The notes under the pieces: generated by a model
Databases searched by the model: none
Told to the model about the DNA's origin: nothing
Seen by the model: the letters and a program-made list of their open reading frames with translations, nothing else
Position numbers and translations under genes: made by a program
Part shown: one piece after another, positions 1 through 5,959 of the stretch
Position numbering within the stretch: position 1 is the stretch's first letter
Layout of the letters: each line of letters opens with the position of its first letter
NCBI GenBank assembly: GCA_021796315.1
Contig: JAJYOH010000394.1
Location: forward strand, 1 to 5,969
DNA length: 5,969 nucleotides
Origin: Chloroflexota bacterium
Lineage (GTDB): Bacteria > Chloroflexota > Anaerolineae > Anaerolineales > Villigracilaceae
Reading direction: 5' to 3'

Positions 1-1316
1 TTCTTATTGCCGGGCAAGGTGCGATAGGTAATGCCGTCGCCATCTTTATCGAGATAACGTCCCCAGTTGCCTTTGATCTCTTCGAGATCTTTCTCCCATA
101 AAACTTTGCCGCGATCCATCGGGACATCGGGATAGGTGAAAGGCTTGCTCATCCACTGGTTCATGCCCATGTCGAGATCGCTCAACACAAAGACCGGAGT
201 CTGCAAACGCTCGGCAATATCGAAAGCCTTCCAGCCGAACTCAAAGCATTCGTCTACGCCGCCGGGCAATAAGATCACAGACTGTGAGTCTCCGTGACCG
301 ATGAAGGCCACGAAGGTCAAGTCGCCTTGCGATGTACGAGTCGGCAAACCGGTCGAGGGGCCGATGCGGGTCACGTCCCAGATCACGACCGGAACTTCGG
401 AATAATACGCCAAACCTGCGAACTCGGTCATCAAACTCAGGCCTGGGCCGGATGTGGAAGTCATGGAGCGAAGTCCGCTCCAGCCTGCGCCGATGGACAT
501 GCCGATCGCGGCTAGTTCATCTTCCGCTTGAACAACAGCATAGGTGTGTTTGCCGTCTTCGCGTTGGCGCAGTTGGGGCAGATAATCGTTCAATGCTTCG
601 GCGAGACTGGTGGCCGGTGTGATCGGATACCACGCTATGAACTGCACTCCGCCGAAGATCGAACCGAGCGCGGCAGATGTATTGCCATCTGCCATGATGA
701 GACCATCGGTCTTGTTCATTGGCTCAACGTAGAACGGGTCTTTCTTTTCAAGGTTAGCCTTGGCCCAATCAGCAGCAGCCTTGACCGTGTTGAAGTTCAT
801 ATCAATCGGCTTTTGTTTGCCTTTGAAGTGGAAGGTCAACGCGGCGTTGATCTTGTCAATGTCAATATTAAGCATTTGCGCCAGCACGCCGACGTAGACC
901 ATGTTGCCGACGAGATCACGATAATCGCTGGGAATGTTTGGATCGCCGCGCACGATGTTTTTTACCGGCATGGGATAAGCGCTAATATCCGTGCGGGTGA
1001 CGGGTTGCTTGATGTCGTCAGAGTAAAAGAAAGCCCCGCCAACGGCGGTCTCTGCCAGGTCGCGCGCGAACGAGGCGGGGTTCATGGCAACAACGATGTC
1101 ATGTTCCTCGCGGCGGGCGACGAATCCATCCTTGTTGGCGCGGATGGTGTACCACGTTGGCAGGCCCTGAATGTTCGATGGGAACAGGTTCTTTCCCGAA
1201 ACGGGGATGCCCATTTTGAAGAGCGCGCGCAAAATGGTCGTATTAGCGGTTGAACTGCCTGAGCCATTCACCGTGCCGACGGTGATGGAAAAATCGTTGA
1301 TGATCTTGTTCGACAT
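1..1316 (-). CDS. korA: 2-oxoacid:ferredoxin oxidoreductase, fused gamma-alpha chain (3' end cut by window)
   Basis: The 438 visible residues are open to the left edge; the C-terminus is missing. Residues about 12-195 form the gamma (catalytic) domain, opening with GTVNGSGSSTANTTILRAL. From about 205 the alpha, thiamine-diphosphate pyrimidine-binding domain follows, with YPITPATSLAE at 230-240, a TSTSGPGLSLMTE stretch at 286-298 and DVTRIGPSTGLPTRTSQGD at 314-331. Known members of this fused family pair with a separate beta chain and oxidise 2-oxoacids such as 2-oxoglutarate or pyruvate with CoA, reducing ferredoxin in the cytoplasm. The substrate cannot be told from sequence alone, so the korA symbol is a family-level label. 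The ATG start is supported by GAGGAG (1321-1326), four bases upstream. The gene lies 55 bases downstream of the FCD regulator on the same strand and is probably cotranscribed with it. The beta subunit gene is expected just beyond the left edge, but this is not visible. Confidence 0.93.
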   Translation of the reverse strand, partial: MSNKIINDFSITVGTVNGSGSSTANTTILRALFKMGIPVSGKNLFPSNIQGLPTWYTIRANKDGFVARREEHDIVVAMNPASFARDLAETAVGGAFFYSDDIKQPVTRTDISAYPMPVKNIVRGDPNIPSDYRDLVGNMVYVGVLAQMLNIDIDKINAALTFHFKGKQKPIDMNFNTVKAAADWAKANLEKKDPFYVEPMNKTDGLIMADGNTSAALGSIFGGVQFIAWYPITPATSLAEALNDYLPQLRQREDGKHTYAVVQAEDELAAIGMSIGAGWSGLRSMTSTSGPGLSLMTEFAGLAYYSEVPVVIWDVTRIGPSTGLPTRTSQGDLTFVAFIGHGDSQSVILLPGGVDECFEFGWKAFDIAERLQTPVFVLSDLDMGMNQWMSKPFTYPDVPMDRGKVLWEKDLEEIKGNWGRYLDKDGDGITYRTLPGNK

Positions 1317-1371
1317 AGGTCTCCTCAATGTTTTATCGCGGCGCTGATTTGTAGGCGCAACGAATAATTTG

Positions 1372-2046
1372 CTAACCAGGGCGATGCGCGAGCAGGTCAA
1401 CATGAGCGATCAGGGCCTCGCGTCCCGCTTGGTAATTGCCATTGCAGATGCACTCTACCATCTTCGAATGATATTGCCAGACTTCCTGTAAATAATCCAT
1501 GCCGCCTGCGTAAACGTTCAATCCAACTGTTTCGTACGCTTCCCAATATGCTTCCAATAAACCGGTGACAAATGGATTTTTCAATCGGCTATAAATAAGC
1601 AGATGTAATTTGCGATGCTCTTCATGAGGCACCTGAACTGGACTGCCGCTCAATTTTTCCCGAGCATGCGCCATCAGCGCCTGCAGTTCCTGCTTGTCTT
1701 CACTGGTCAGGAGCCTGACAGCTTCGTCCCAGTAAGCTGCCTCAACGTGATTACGCAATTCAGAATATTTTTGGAAGTGGCCTGAGTCGAGCGCCAGCGC
1801 GTATTGCAGACTCTGCCTGACCGCCGGGGTGAAGGAATAAGGAAGTCGCCTCGTGCCTGTCCTCGGGCGGACTTCCACCAGACCAAGCGCGCGCGCCACT
1901 TCAAGCTGTTCCCGCAAGCCGGCTACGCTGATTCCCAGTTCTCGGCTAAGCTCGGTAAGCGCGGCTAGTCCGCTCTCGGCCTCGGTATGCAAAGCAAGAT
2001 AGCGGAGAAACTCGGAAATACCGGGCGAAATTCGTTCTTTAAGCAT
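1372..2046 (-). CDS. GntR/FadR-type transcriptional regulator with FCD ligand domain
   Basis: This 224-residue protein has the usual length for the FCD subfamily of GntR regulators. Residues about 1-70 form a winged helix: the helix-turn-helix is around LTELSRELGISVAGLREQL (30-48), and the wing is around VEVRPRTGTRRLPY (57-70). Residues about 75-220 form the all-helical FCD domain, which in known members binds a metal and a small carboxylate. Metal-ligand histidines can be placed at 148, 193 and 215; the position usually held by Asp, four residues before the first of these, is His144. An in-frame TAA four codons upstream (2056-2058) fixes ATG 2046 as the first possible ATG start. No clear Shine-Dalgarno sequence precedes it, so translation may rely on a short leader. 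It likely controls its own promoter and the downstream oxidoreductase, sensing an oxo-acid or related carboxylate; this role is inferred from context. Confidence 0.9.
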   Translation of the reverse strand: MLKERISPGISEFLRYLALHTEAESGLAALTELSRELGISVAGLREQLEVARALGLVEVRPRTGTRRLPYSFTPAVRQSLQYALALDSGHFQKYSELRNHVEAAYWDEAVRLLTSEDKQELQALMAHAREKLSGSPVQVPHEEHRKLHLLIYSRLKNPFVTGLLEAYWEAYETVGLNVYAGGMDYLQEVWQYHSKMVECICNGNYQAGREALIAHVDLLAHRPG

Positions 2047-2049
2047 AAT

Positions 2050-2067
2050 ATCTGATTAATCTGATTA
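2050..2067. repeat. tandem 9-bp direct repeat in the regulator leader
   Basis: On the minus strand TAATCAGAT occurs twice in direct succession, ending three bases before the regulator ATG. The junction also makes an 8-bp palindrome GATTAATC (2054-2061). It sits between the predicted transcription start and the start codon, where a Shine-Dalgarno sequence would be expected. It could be a second regulator site or a translation-control element; nothing in the sequence decides between these. Confidence 0.5.
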
Positions 2068-2079
2068 GTCGTAGGAATG

Positions 2080-2092
2080 GAGTATAATACTC
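2080..2092. promoter_or_regulatory. 13-bp dyad over the -10 box, candidate operator
   Basis: GAGTAT-A-ATACTC is a perfect inverted repeat with a one-base centre, and it covers the whole -10 box TATACT of the minus-strand promoter. A protein bound here would block RNA polymerase. The GT...AC core resembles GntR-family sites, but the spacing differs from the classic GT-N3-AC form, so assignment to the adjacent regulator is inference. Confidence 0.45.
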
Positions 2093-2109
2093 TGGCTAAA
2101 TTGCGTCAA
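2081..2109 (-). promoter_or_regulatory. sigma-70-like promoter of the FCD regulator operon
   Basis: On the minus strand TTGACG (2109-2104) matches a -35 box at five of six positions. It is separated by exactly 17 bases from TATACT (2086-2081), a strong -10 box. A start near 2074 is expected, giving a leader of about 28 bases before the regulator ATG. No other promoter of this quality was seen between the regulator and the oxidoreductase, which supports one transcript. Confidence 0.7.
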
Positions 2110-2117
2110 GGAATTTT

Positions 2118-2132
2118 TGGCACATTGTGCCA
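2118..2132. promoter_or_regulatory. 15-bp perfect dyad TGGCACA-T-TGTGCCA, candidate operator
   Basis: The two 7-bp arms are exact inverted repeats around one central base. The dyad lies just upstream of the predicted -35 box, centred about 51 bases before the predicted transcription start. That is a typical location for an activator site or an auxiliary repressor site. The regulator that binds is unknown; the adjacent FCD protein is the nearest candidate. No fit to a sigma-54 promoter was found because the GG and GC elements are too close together. Confidence 0.5.
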
Positions 2133-2159
2133 TGACATACATCCTGATTGACTCAGCTT

Positions 2160-2186
2160 ACGCAATACTCACGCAATCTCATTGCG
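2160..2186. repeat. ACGCAAT direct repeat with inverted ATTGCG copy
   Basis: ACGCAATACTC (2160-2170) is followed immediately by ACGCAATCTC (2171-2180), and then by ATTGCG (2181-2186). The last is the inverse of CGCAAT at 2172-2177, with a three-base spacer. A further ATTGCG lies at 2100-2105 beside the regulator promoter. These may be extra protein-binding sites, or part of a former insertion-sequence end, since the transposase remnant begins about 60 bases further on. Neither is proven. Confidence 0.4.
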
Positions 2187-2243
2187 AGGACTGGGGTGAA
2201 CGCATCTTACATCTAGACAATTAGTCAAAATAGCGTATCCTCT

Positions 2244-2612
2244 GGTGAAACCGATGCCGGGCGCACCAAGTTGCATAAAACGATAGATGTTTTGGTTATC
2301 ACAATCTGTGCGGTGATATGCAACGCGAATGGTTGGGAAGAAGAGGAAGTCTTTGGAGGAGCCAAAAAATCATGGTTTTGGGCTTTTTTGGAACTGTCCA
2401 ACGGTATCCCGTCACGCGATACTTATAATCGGGAATTTGCGCGTCTGAACGCGAAACAAATCGAAACTGCTGCCTCCATTGGGCAACAGGCACATATGAG
2501 ATTACAGGTGGACAAGTTGTTGCAATTGATGGCAAGTTGCCGCGTGGCCCGGGCGATGGAGGCATTGGAAAGCCAGCGCAAACACGAATGGACTCATTCG
2601 CCAATATTTCCA
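2244..2612 (+). pseudogene. ISAs1-family transposase remnant, frameshifted and truncated
   Basis: One plus-strand frame reads GRTKLHKTIDVLVITICAVI (from about 2259), then NGWEE, a VFGGAKKSWF stretch and NGIPSRDTYNREFARLNAKQ. This is the N-terminal signature of ISAs1 (H-repeat) transposases. Similarity stops in that frame near 2458 and resumes in another frame from about 2465, as CCLHWATGTYEITGGQVVAI followed by DGKLPRG. That second part carries the first catalytic Asp of the DDE triad in the family's AIDGK motif. Weak similarity fades near 2610. Only the first third or so of a normal transposase of about 350-400 residues remains, and the later catalytic residues are missing. The TTG at 2271 that would open the longest frame is not a real start, because the homology extends upstream of it. 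It cannot be active. No clear terminal inverted repeats or target duplication were identified. Confidence 0.85.
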
Positions 2613-2746
2613 ATGGAAGTGGTTGCTCGAAGCCCCTTCCATTTCTGCGGCTGATAAACTCAAACATCGTCCCGGAGAATGTTTTTTGGTTTCAAGACGC
2701 CTTTTGATGTGTGCTTTGAGCAGTCTGTTGTATTGGCGGGTTGAAT

Positions 2747-3397
2747 CTAAGCCTTGATAATCCCCTTCCTGATCGCGTACCTCACCAGTTCGGAGCGCGA
2801 GTGCAGGTTTAGTTTGTGCATGATGTTCTCGCGGTGACGTTCCACCGTTTTCGGGCTGATGACCAGCGACGAAGCGATCTCATCATTGCCTGCGCCCTCG
2901 GCCAGATAAGTCAGCACCTCGCGTTCGCGGTCGGTCAGACCATCCAGTTTTAATTTCTGATCACTGGGATGATCCTGACTCAGATAATCCTTCACCAATA
3001 ATTTCGCCAGCGATGGATATAGATACACCTGTCCCGTCGCGGCGGCGCGGATGGCGGTGATCAATTCTTCCGGCGCGGCGCGTTTGGGTACATAACCCGA
3101 TGCGCCCGCTTCCAGCATTTTGAAAAAATATTCCTGGTCTTCGTGGATGGTCAGCGCCACAATGGCAATTTTGGGAAATCTTTTTTTGATCTCGCGCGTC
3201 GCGTCGATGCCGGAAAGATCGGGCAGGCCGATATCCATCAGGATCACATCAGGCGCCATTTGATTGGCGGCTTCGATTGCCTCCGCGGCTGTGCCTGCCT
3301 CGCCCGCGATCTCAACGTCGCTTTCGGAGCCGAGCAGCATCCTCAGCCCCGAACGCACAACGGCGTGGTCATCCACCAGTAACAGGCGTATGGTCAT
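2747..3397 (-). CDS. NarL/FixJ-family response regulator
   Basis: The protein has 216 residues, normal for this family. Residues 1-120 form the receiver domain, with the acidic pair Asp9-Asp10, phosphoacceptor Asp55 in LMDIGLPD, Thr83 and Lys105. Residues about 150-216 form a LuxR-type DNA-binding domain, with LTDREREVL (154-162) and a helix-turn-helix around EIASSLVISPKTVERHREN (173-191). All expected phosphorylation residues are present, so it should be a conventional phosphorylation-dependent transcription factor. Its ATG lies inside the 3' end of the kinase gene, with a 29-base overlap. A weak GAGAAG ribosome site (3402-3407) lies within that gene, which implies translational coupling. 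The partner is almost certainly the overlapping kinase. Target genes are not evident; no obvious site for it was recognised in the window. Confidence 0.95.
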   Translation of the reverse strand: MTIRLLLVDDHAVVRSGLRMLLGSESDVEIAGEAGTAAEAIEAANQMAPDVILMDIGLPDLSGIDATREIKKRFPKIAIVALTIHEDQEYFFKMLEAGASGYVPKRAAPEELITAIRAAATGQVYLYPSLAKLLVKDYLSQDHPSDQKLKLDGLTDREREVLTYLAEGAGNDEIASSLVISPKTVERHRENIMHKLNLHSRSELVRYAIRKGIIKA

Positions 3398-4868
3398 CTT
3401 GCTTCTCGCTTTCGTAATGATAAGGTATGGACGCCTCGACCAGCGTTCCCTGTCCGGGCCGTGATTGAACGGAAACTCTTCCGCCCAGCAGCGCGGCGCG
3501 TTCCTGCATCCCGGCCAGCCCCAGCGATGGACGGGACGATGATTGCACTGCTTTCACGCGGTCAAGGTCGAAGCCGCGGCCGTCATCGCGCACACGCACA
3601 CGCATGTGCCTGTCTTCAAAATCAAGATCGATCTCAACAGTCCCTGCTTCGGAATGTTTGACGACGTTGTTCAAAGCTTCCTGGATAATGCGGAACGTGG
3701 CGATGCGCGCGGCATCGTCAATGGGTTGTTCATGGCCGCGAATATCCACGCGGACTTTGAGCGGATACCGTTCTTCGATTTTTCCTGCGTACCAGCGCAG
3801 CGCGGCTGAAAGGCCGAGATCGTCGAGGTGCGAGGGACGCAGATCCGCCATCAGGCGCTGAAGCTCTTTAAGGGAATCCGCTGTCAGAGTTTGGAGTTCG
3901 CGCAGGGTATCGGCGGCCCGCTTCGGGTCCCGCGTGAGGCGGCTTTCGAGTCCGCGCAAGCCCATGCCGATGGCCGTCAGAGATTGCCCGGTCTCGTCGT
4001 GCAAGTCGCGCGCGATGCGCTGACGTTCGGATTCCTGCGCGGCCACCACGCGCCGGAAGAGCTCGCCGCGCATGGTTTCGCGCTGCTGCGATTCTTTCAA
4101 CCGCTCGGCTTGCAGGCCGGCGATCTTTTGTTCGGTCTCGACCTGGAAAGCGCGCAAGAAACGGATGACGAAGAAAGCCGCCGCGCTGGCGGCGACAGCG
4201 CGCAGGAGTTGAATGGGGAAACCAAAGAATTGTTGGAATGTATCCTGATTGATGAAATTGGATGGCGGCAGGGCGCTGGCGTTGGTAAAGAGTTGACCGA
4301 CGAGACCGTACCAACCAAATGCGACCGCGGCCCACATGGCATCCTGCCCAAAGCGGACAAGACCTGCGCGCCGGAAGGCGCGTTGTTGCGCGATCAGGCC
4401 GATGGCCGCGATCAGGCTGGCCGGTATGGCGAGGGAGTAGCGCGTCCAGGCGTGGGCTGAGTCATAAACATCTGCGGGCAGATAATGACTCTTGATGTTG
4501 ATGAGGCCAAATACCCAGACAGCCTCGAGAACCAGCGGGACCAGTAAACTGATACGTTGGGCAATCTCATCCTTGGCAAGCAGATAACCGCCGAAGGCGG
4601 CCAGGGAAAGAAACGAAAATGAAAGCGTTGCGACATGGAGGATGTTGAAAAGCGGTGAGACACTGTGTCCGCTCAATCCGTTGATGAGGGCGAACATTTC
4701 CAGCCATTCATGCGCGGCGTGGATCAGGCCGAATACAGCCAACGGGCGAAGCGCTTTGCGTACGCGCTCGTCGGATGAGCGGCCTCCTTCCATAGCCACA
4801 AGCAGACCCATGCTAAAGAAGGCCAGGCCGTAGAAAAAGTAGATGATAACGATGGATTCTATTTGCAC
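3369..4868 (-). CDS. multi-pass membrane sensor histidine kinase (HisKA_3/HATPase_c, NarX-like output)
   Basis: In this 499-residue protein, residues about 5-240 contain roughly seven hydrophobic segments (about 5-26, 41-60, 73-97, 103-122, 143-160, 176-194 and 215-238) and form the input domain. A charged, coiled-coil-like linker covers about 241-285. The HisKA_3 dimerisation domain follows, with phosphoacceptor His290 in RDLHDETGQS. The ATPase domain has its N box at 397-405 (EALNNVVKH), DDGRGF at 428-433, GLAGMQERA at 450-458 and GQGT at 472-475, so it looks catalytically complete. The start is GTG 4868, preceded by AAAGGA (4876-4881) at seven bases. It would phosphorylate the overlapping response regulator. 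The signal is unknown: no PAS, GAF or HAMP domain is visible, so sensing probably occurs within the membrane segments, which carry His50, His53 and His78. Confidence 0.94.
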   Translation of the reverse strand: MQIESIVIIYFFYGLAFFSMGLLVAMEGGRSSDERVRKALRPLAVFGLIHAAHEWLEMFALINGLSGHSVSPLFNILHVATLSFSFLSLAAFGGYLLAKDEIAQRISLLVPLVLEAVWVFGLINIKSHYLPADVYDSAHAWTRYSLAIPASLIAAIGLIAQQRAFRRAGLVRFGQDAMWAAVAFGWYGLVGQLFTNASALPPSNFINQDTFQQFFGFPIQLLRAVAASAAAFFVIRFLRAFQVETEQKIAGLQAERLKESQQRETMRGELFRRVVAAQESERQRIARDLHDETGQSLTAIGMGLRGLESRLTRDPKRAADTLRELQTLTADSLKELQRLMADLRPSHLDDLGLSAALRWYAGKIEERYPLKVRVDIRGHEQPIDDAARIATFRIIQEALNNVVKHSEAGTVEIDLDFEDRHMRVRVRDDGRGFDLDRVKAVQSSSRPSLGLAGMQERAALLGGRVSVQSRPGQGTLVEASIPYHYESEKQDDHTPVTGG

Positions 4869-4902
4869 GGTCCCGTCCTTTCTTGGGCTTGCGCCCGTGC
4901 AA
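4863..4902 (-). promoter_or_regulatory. possible RNA hairpin covering the kinase GTG start
   Basis: On the minus strand TTGCACGG (4902-4895) is an exact inverted repeat of CCGTGCAA (4870-4863), leaving a 24-base loop. The second arm contains the kinase start codon GTG (4868-4866), and the loop holds its AAAGGA ribosome site. Two smaller competing hairpins use the first arm or its neighbours: GGGC-GCAA-GCCC (4896-4885) and CTTGC-N6-GCAAG (4903-4888). Such mutually exclusive pairings could tune kinase translation. This is a structural inference by eye and may be coincidental. Confidence 0.35.
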
Positions 4903-4961
4903 GTTTATTTTTTTATCTCTAAACTAAATCCATATCCATCCAAAAATTTACCACTAAGTTG

Positions 4962-4992
4962 CCAGGCCACAAAGCCATATTCTTTGGCCTGG
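4962..4992 (-). terminator. hairpin downstream of the zinc-ribbon gene, possible terminator
   Basis: On the minus strand CCAGGCC-AAAG pairs with CTTT-GT-GGCCTGG: 11 base pairs with a two-base bulge and a seven-base loop. It begins 16 bases after the TAA of the zinc-ribbon gene. The stem is GC-rich, but a T-run (TTTTT) appears only about 15 bases later, so this is not a textbook intrinsic terminator. Its location between two same-strand genes favours a role in ending or stabilising the upstream transcript. Confidence 0.4.
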
Positions 4993-5008
4993 TGATCCCG
5001 ATCATTTT

Positions 5009-5902
5009 TTATTCTCCAAGCCTCAGCTTTGTTCCACAAACACGGCAGAAGCGATCAGCGGTGCGGGCGCGCGCTCCGCATTGATGGCAATAAATGTCGC
5101 TATCGCCCTCCTTCTTGGCCTGCGTCGTCGGATGCCGCTTGCGAACTTGTGAACTGCGGCGGCTCGAGCGCCAGAAATAGAACAGCCCGCCGACGATCAG
5201 GATCACTCCCAGCGCGCCAAGAATATATGGCAGGTAATTGCTGAACATCACGCGTCCCGGCGTATCTGCGCTCAACGGCACCGAAGGCTGAACGTTTTGT
5301 TGAGGCACGCCCAATGTGTCCGACGTTTTGGTATAGGTCAGATCCAATTTAAATTGTTGTCCGGCAGGCAGGGCGCCGAAATCGTTTTGCAGGTAGGTCG
5401 CCCCGTCTTTGCCCTGACTCTCTGGCATGGCGGGAATTGATGTGATCTGCGTGATGTCGGTCGGCTCGCGCACACTGACGCTAAAATCATCCGCAGCGTA
5501 ATCGCCCGGCCATAAAAAAGAAAACTGACGTGTCGTGCCGTTCTTGGAAAGCGGCTCATAGAATTCAACGTGATAAGTAGCCAGCTCTGAAATCTTTACC
5601 CCAACCACCTGCCAGTCACCGACCGCGGTTGGTCCATCATATTCAGCGTTGACCAGACCATTGGCTGCCGTTTGTGCGACCGCGCTTAGCTTGGCATCCT
5701 TCGGAATGCGAATGTTCACGTTGCTGGGCAGGGCGGTTGAAGTTGCAACCTGGAAATCGTAAATCACCAGCATACTGGGTTGATCATACTCAGGCCACAG
5801 TTGTACTTGAATACCCGCCAGTTTGATTTCATTCTGCGCATGAACTGAAAAAGGGAATGCAGCCATCCCTAAAATAAACAGAAACATCATCCACTTTCGC
5901 AT
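5009..5902 (-). CDS. signal-peptide, single-pass membrane protein with C-terminal zinc ribbon, function unknown
   Basis: I do not recognise a characterised family for the whole protein (297 residues from the ATG). Residues 1-22 are a signal peptide (basic MRK, hydrophobic core, HA cleavage site before QNE). Residues about 25-215 are a probably beta-rich exported domain without cysteines. A transmembrane helix spans about 223-244, followed by a basic stretch (RSSRRSSQVRKRH) that marks the cytoplasmic side. The C-terminus is a zinc ribbon, CHQCG ... CRVCG, with Cys272, 275, 286 and 289. ATG 5902 is chosen over the in-frame TTG at 5914 because GGAGG (5908-5912) sits five bases before it and the signal peptide then starts normally. 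The protein could link an outside cue or complex to a cytoplasmic partner. The kinase operon follows after 140 bases, but a functional tie is not shown. Confidence 0.88.
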   Translation of the reverse strand: MRKWMMFLFILGMAAFPFSVHAQNEIKLAGIQVQLWPEYDQPSMLVIYDFQVATSTALPSNVNIRIPKDAKLSAVAQTAANGLVNAEYDGPTAVGDWQVVGVKISELATYHVEFYEPLSKNGTTRQFSFLWPGDYAADDFSVSVREPTDITQITSIPAMPESQGKDGATYLQNDFGALPAGQQFKLDLTYTKTSDTLGVPQQNVQPSVPLSADTPGRVMFSNYLPYILGALGVILIVGGLFYFWRSSRRSSQVRKRHPTTQAKKEGDSDIYCHQCGARARTADRFCRVCGTKLRLGE

Positions 5903-5929
5903 GGACGCCTCCAATGAAGTTTCTTGAAT

Positions 5930-5942
5930 CTTACCATGTAAG
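5930..5942. promoter_or_regulatory. CTTAC-N3-GTAAG dyad in the divergent intergenic region
   Basis: An exact 5-bp inverted repeat with a three-base centre lies in the 57-base gap between the zinc-ribbon gene and the apparent plus-strand gene start. It is a plausible operator serving both genes, but short dyads arise easily by chance and no convincing promoter boxes were found beside it. Confidence 0.3.
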
Positions 5943-5959
5943 CCAAAGTAGGAGTACTC

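Noticed and set aside
528..1253. 241-codon plus-strand open frame opposite the oxidoreductase gene
   Set aside because: The minus strand has clear conserved family motifs throughout; the plus frame shows no recognisable protein and is its antisense shadow.
2083..2088. TATAAT on the plus strand as a promoter pointing right
   Set aside because: It is a by-product of the palindrome over the minus-strand -10; no acceptable -35 lies 16-18 bases upstream on the plus strand.
2118..2132. sigma-54 promoter from TGGCAC
   Set aside because: The GG and GC elements are only eight bases apart instead of ten, and the sequence is better explained as a perfect dyad.
2299..2667. 122-codon minus-strand open frame over the transposase relic
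   Set aside because: The plus strand carries clear ISAs1 homology in two frames, while the minus product has no recognisable motif or good ribosome site.
2662..2687. AAACAT-N11-ATGTTT followed by T's as a terminator between the relic and the response regulator
   Set aside because: The stem is six AT-rich pairs with a long loop, and the T-run only serves the plus strand, where no live gene ends.
3828..4460. 210-codon plus-strand open frame opposite the histidine kinase
   Set aside because: It lies entirely opposite the kinase linker, catalytic region and membrane segments and resembles no protein; long antisense frames are common in GC-rich genes.
4994..5010. TGATC-CC-GATCA followed by six T's as a plus-strand terminator
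   Set aside because: The stem is only four or five pairs with a very small loop, and no plus-strand gene leads into it; it overlaps the stop codon of the zinc-ribbon gene.
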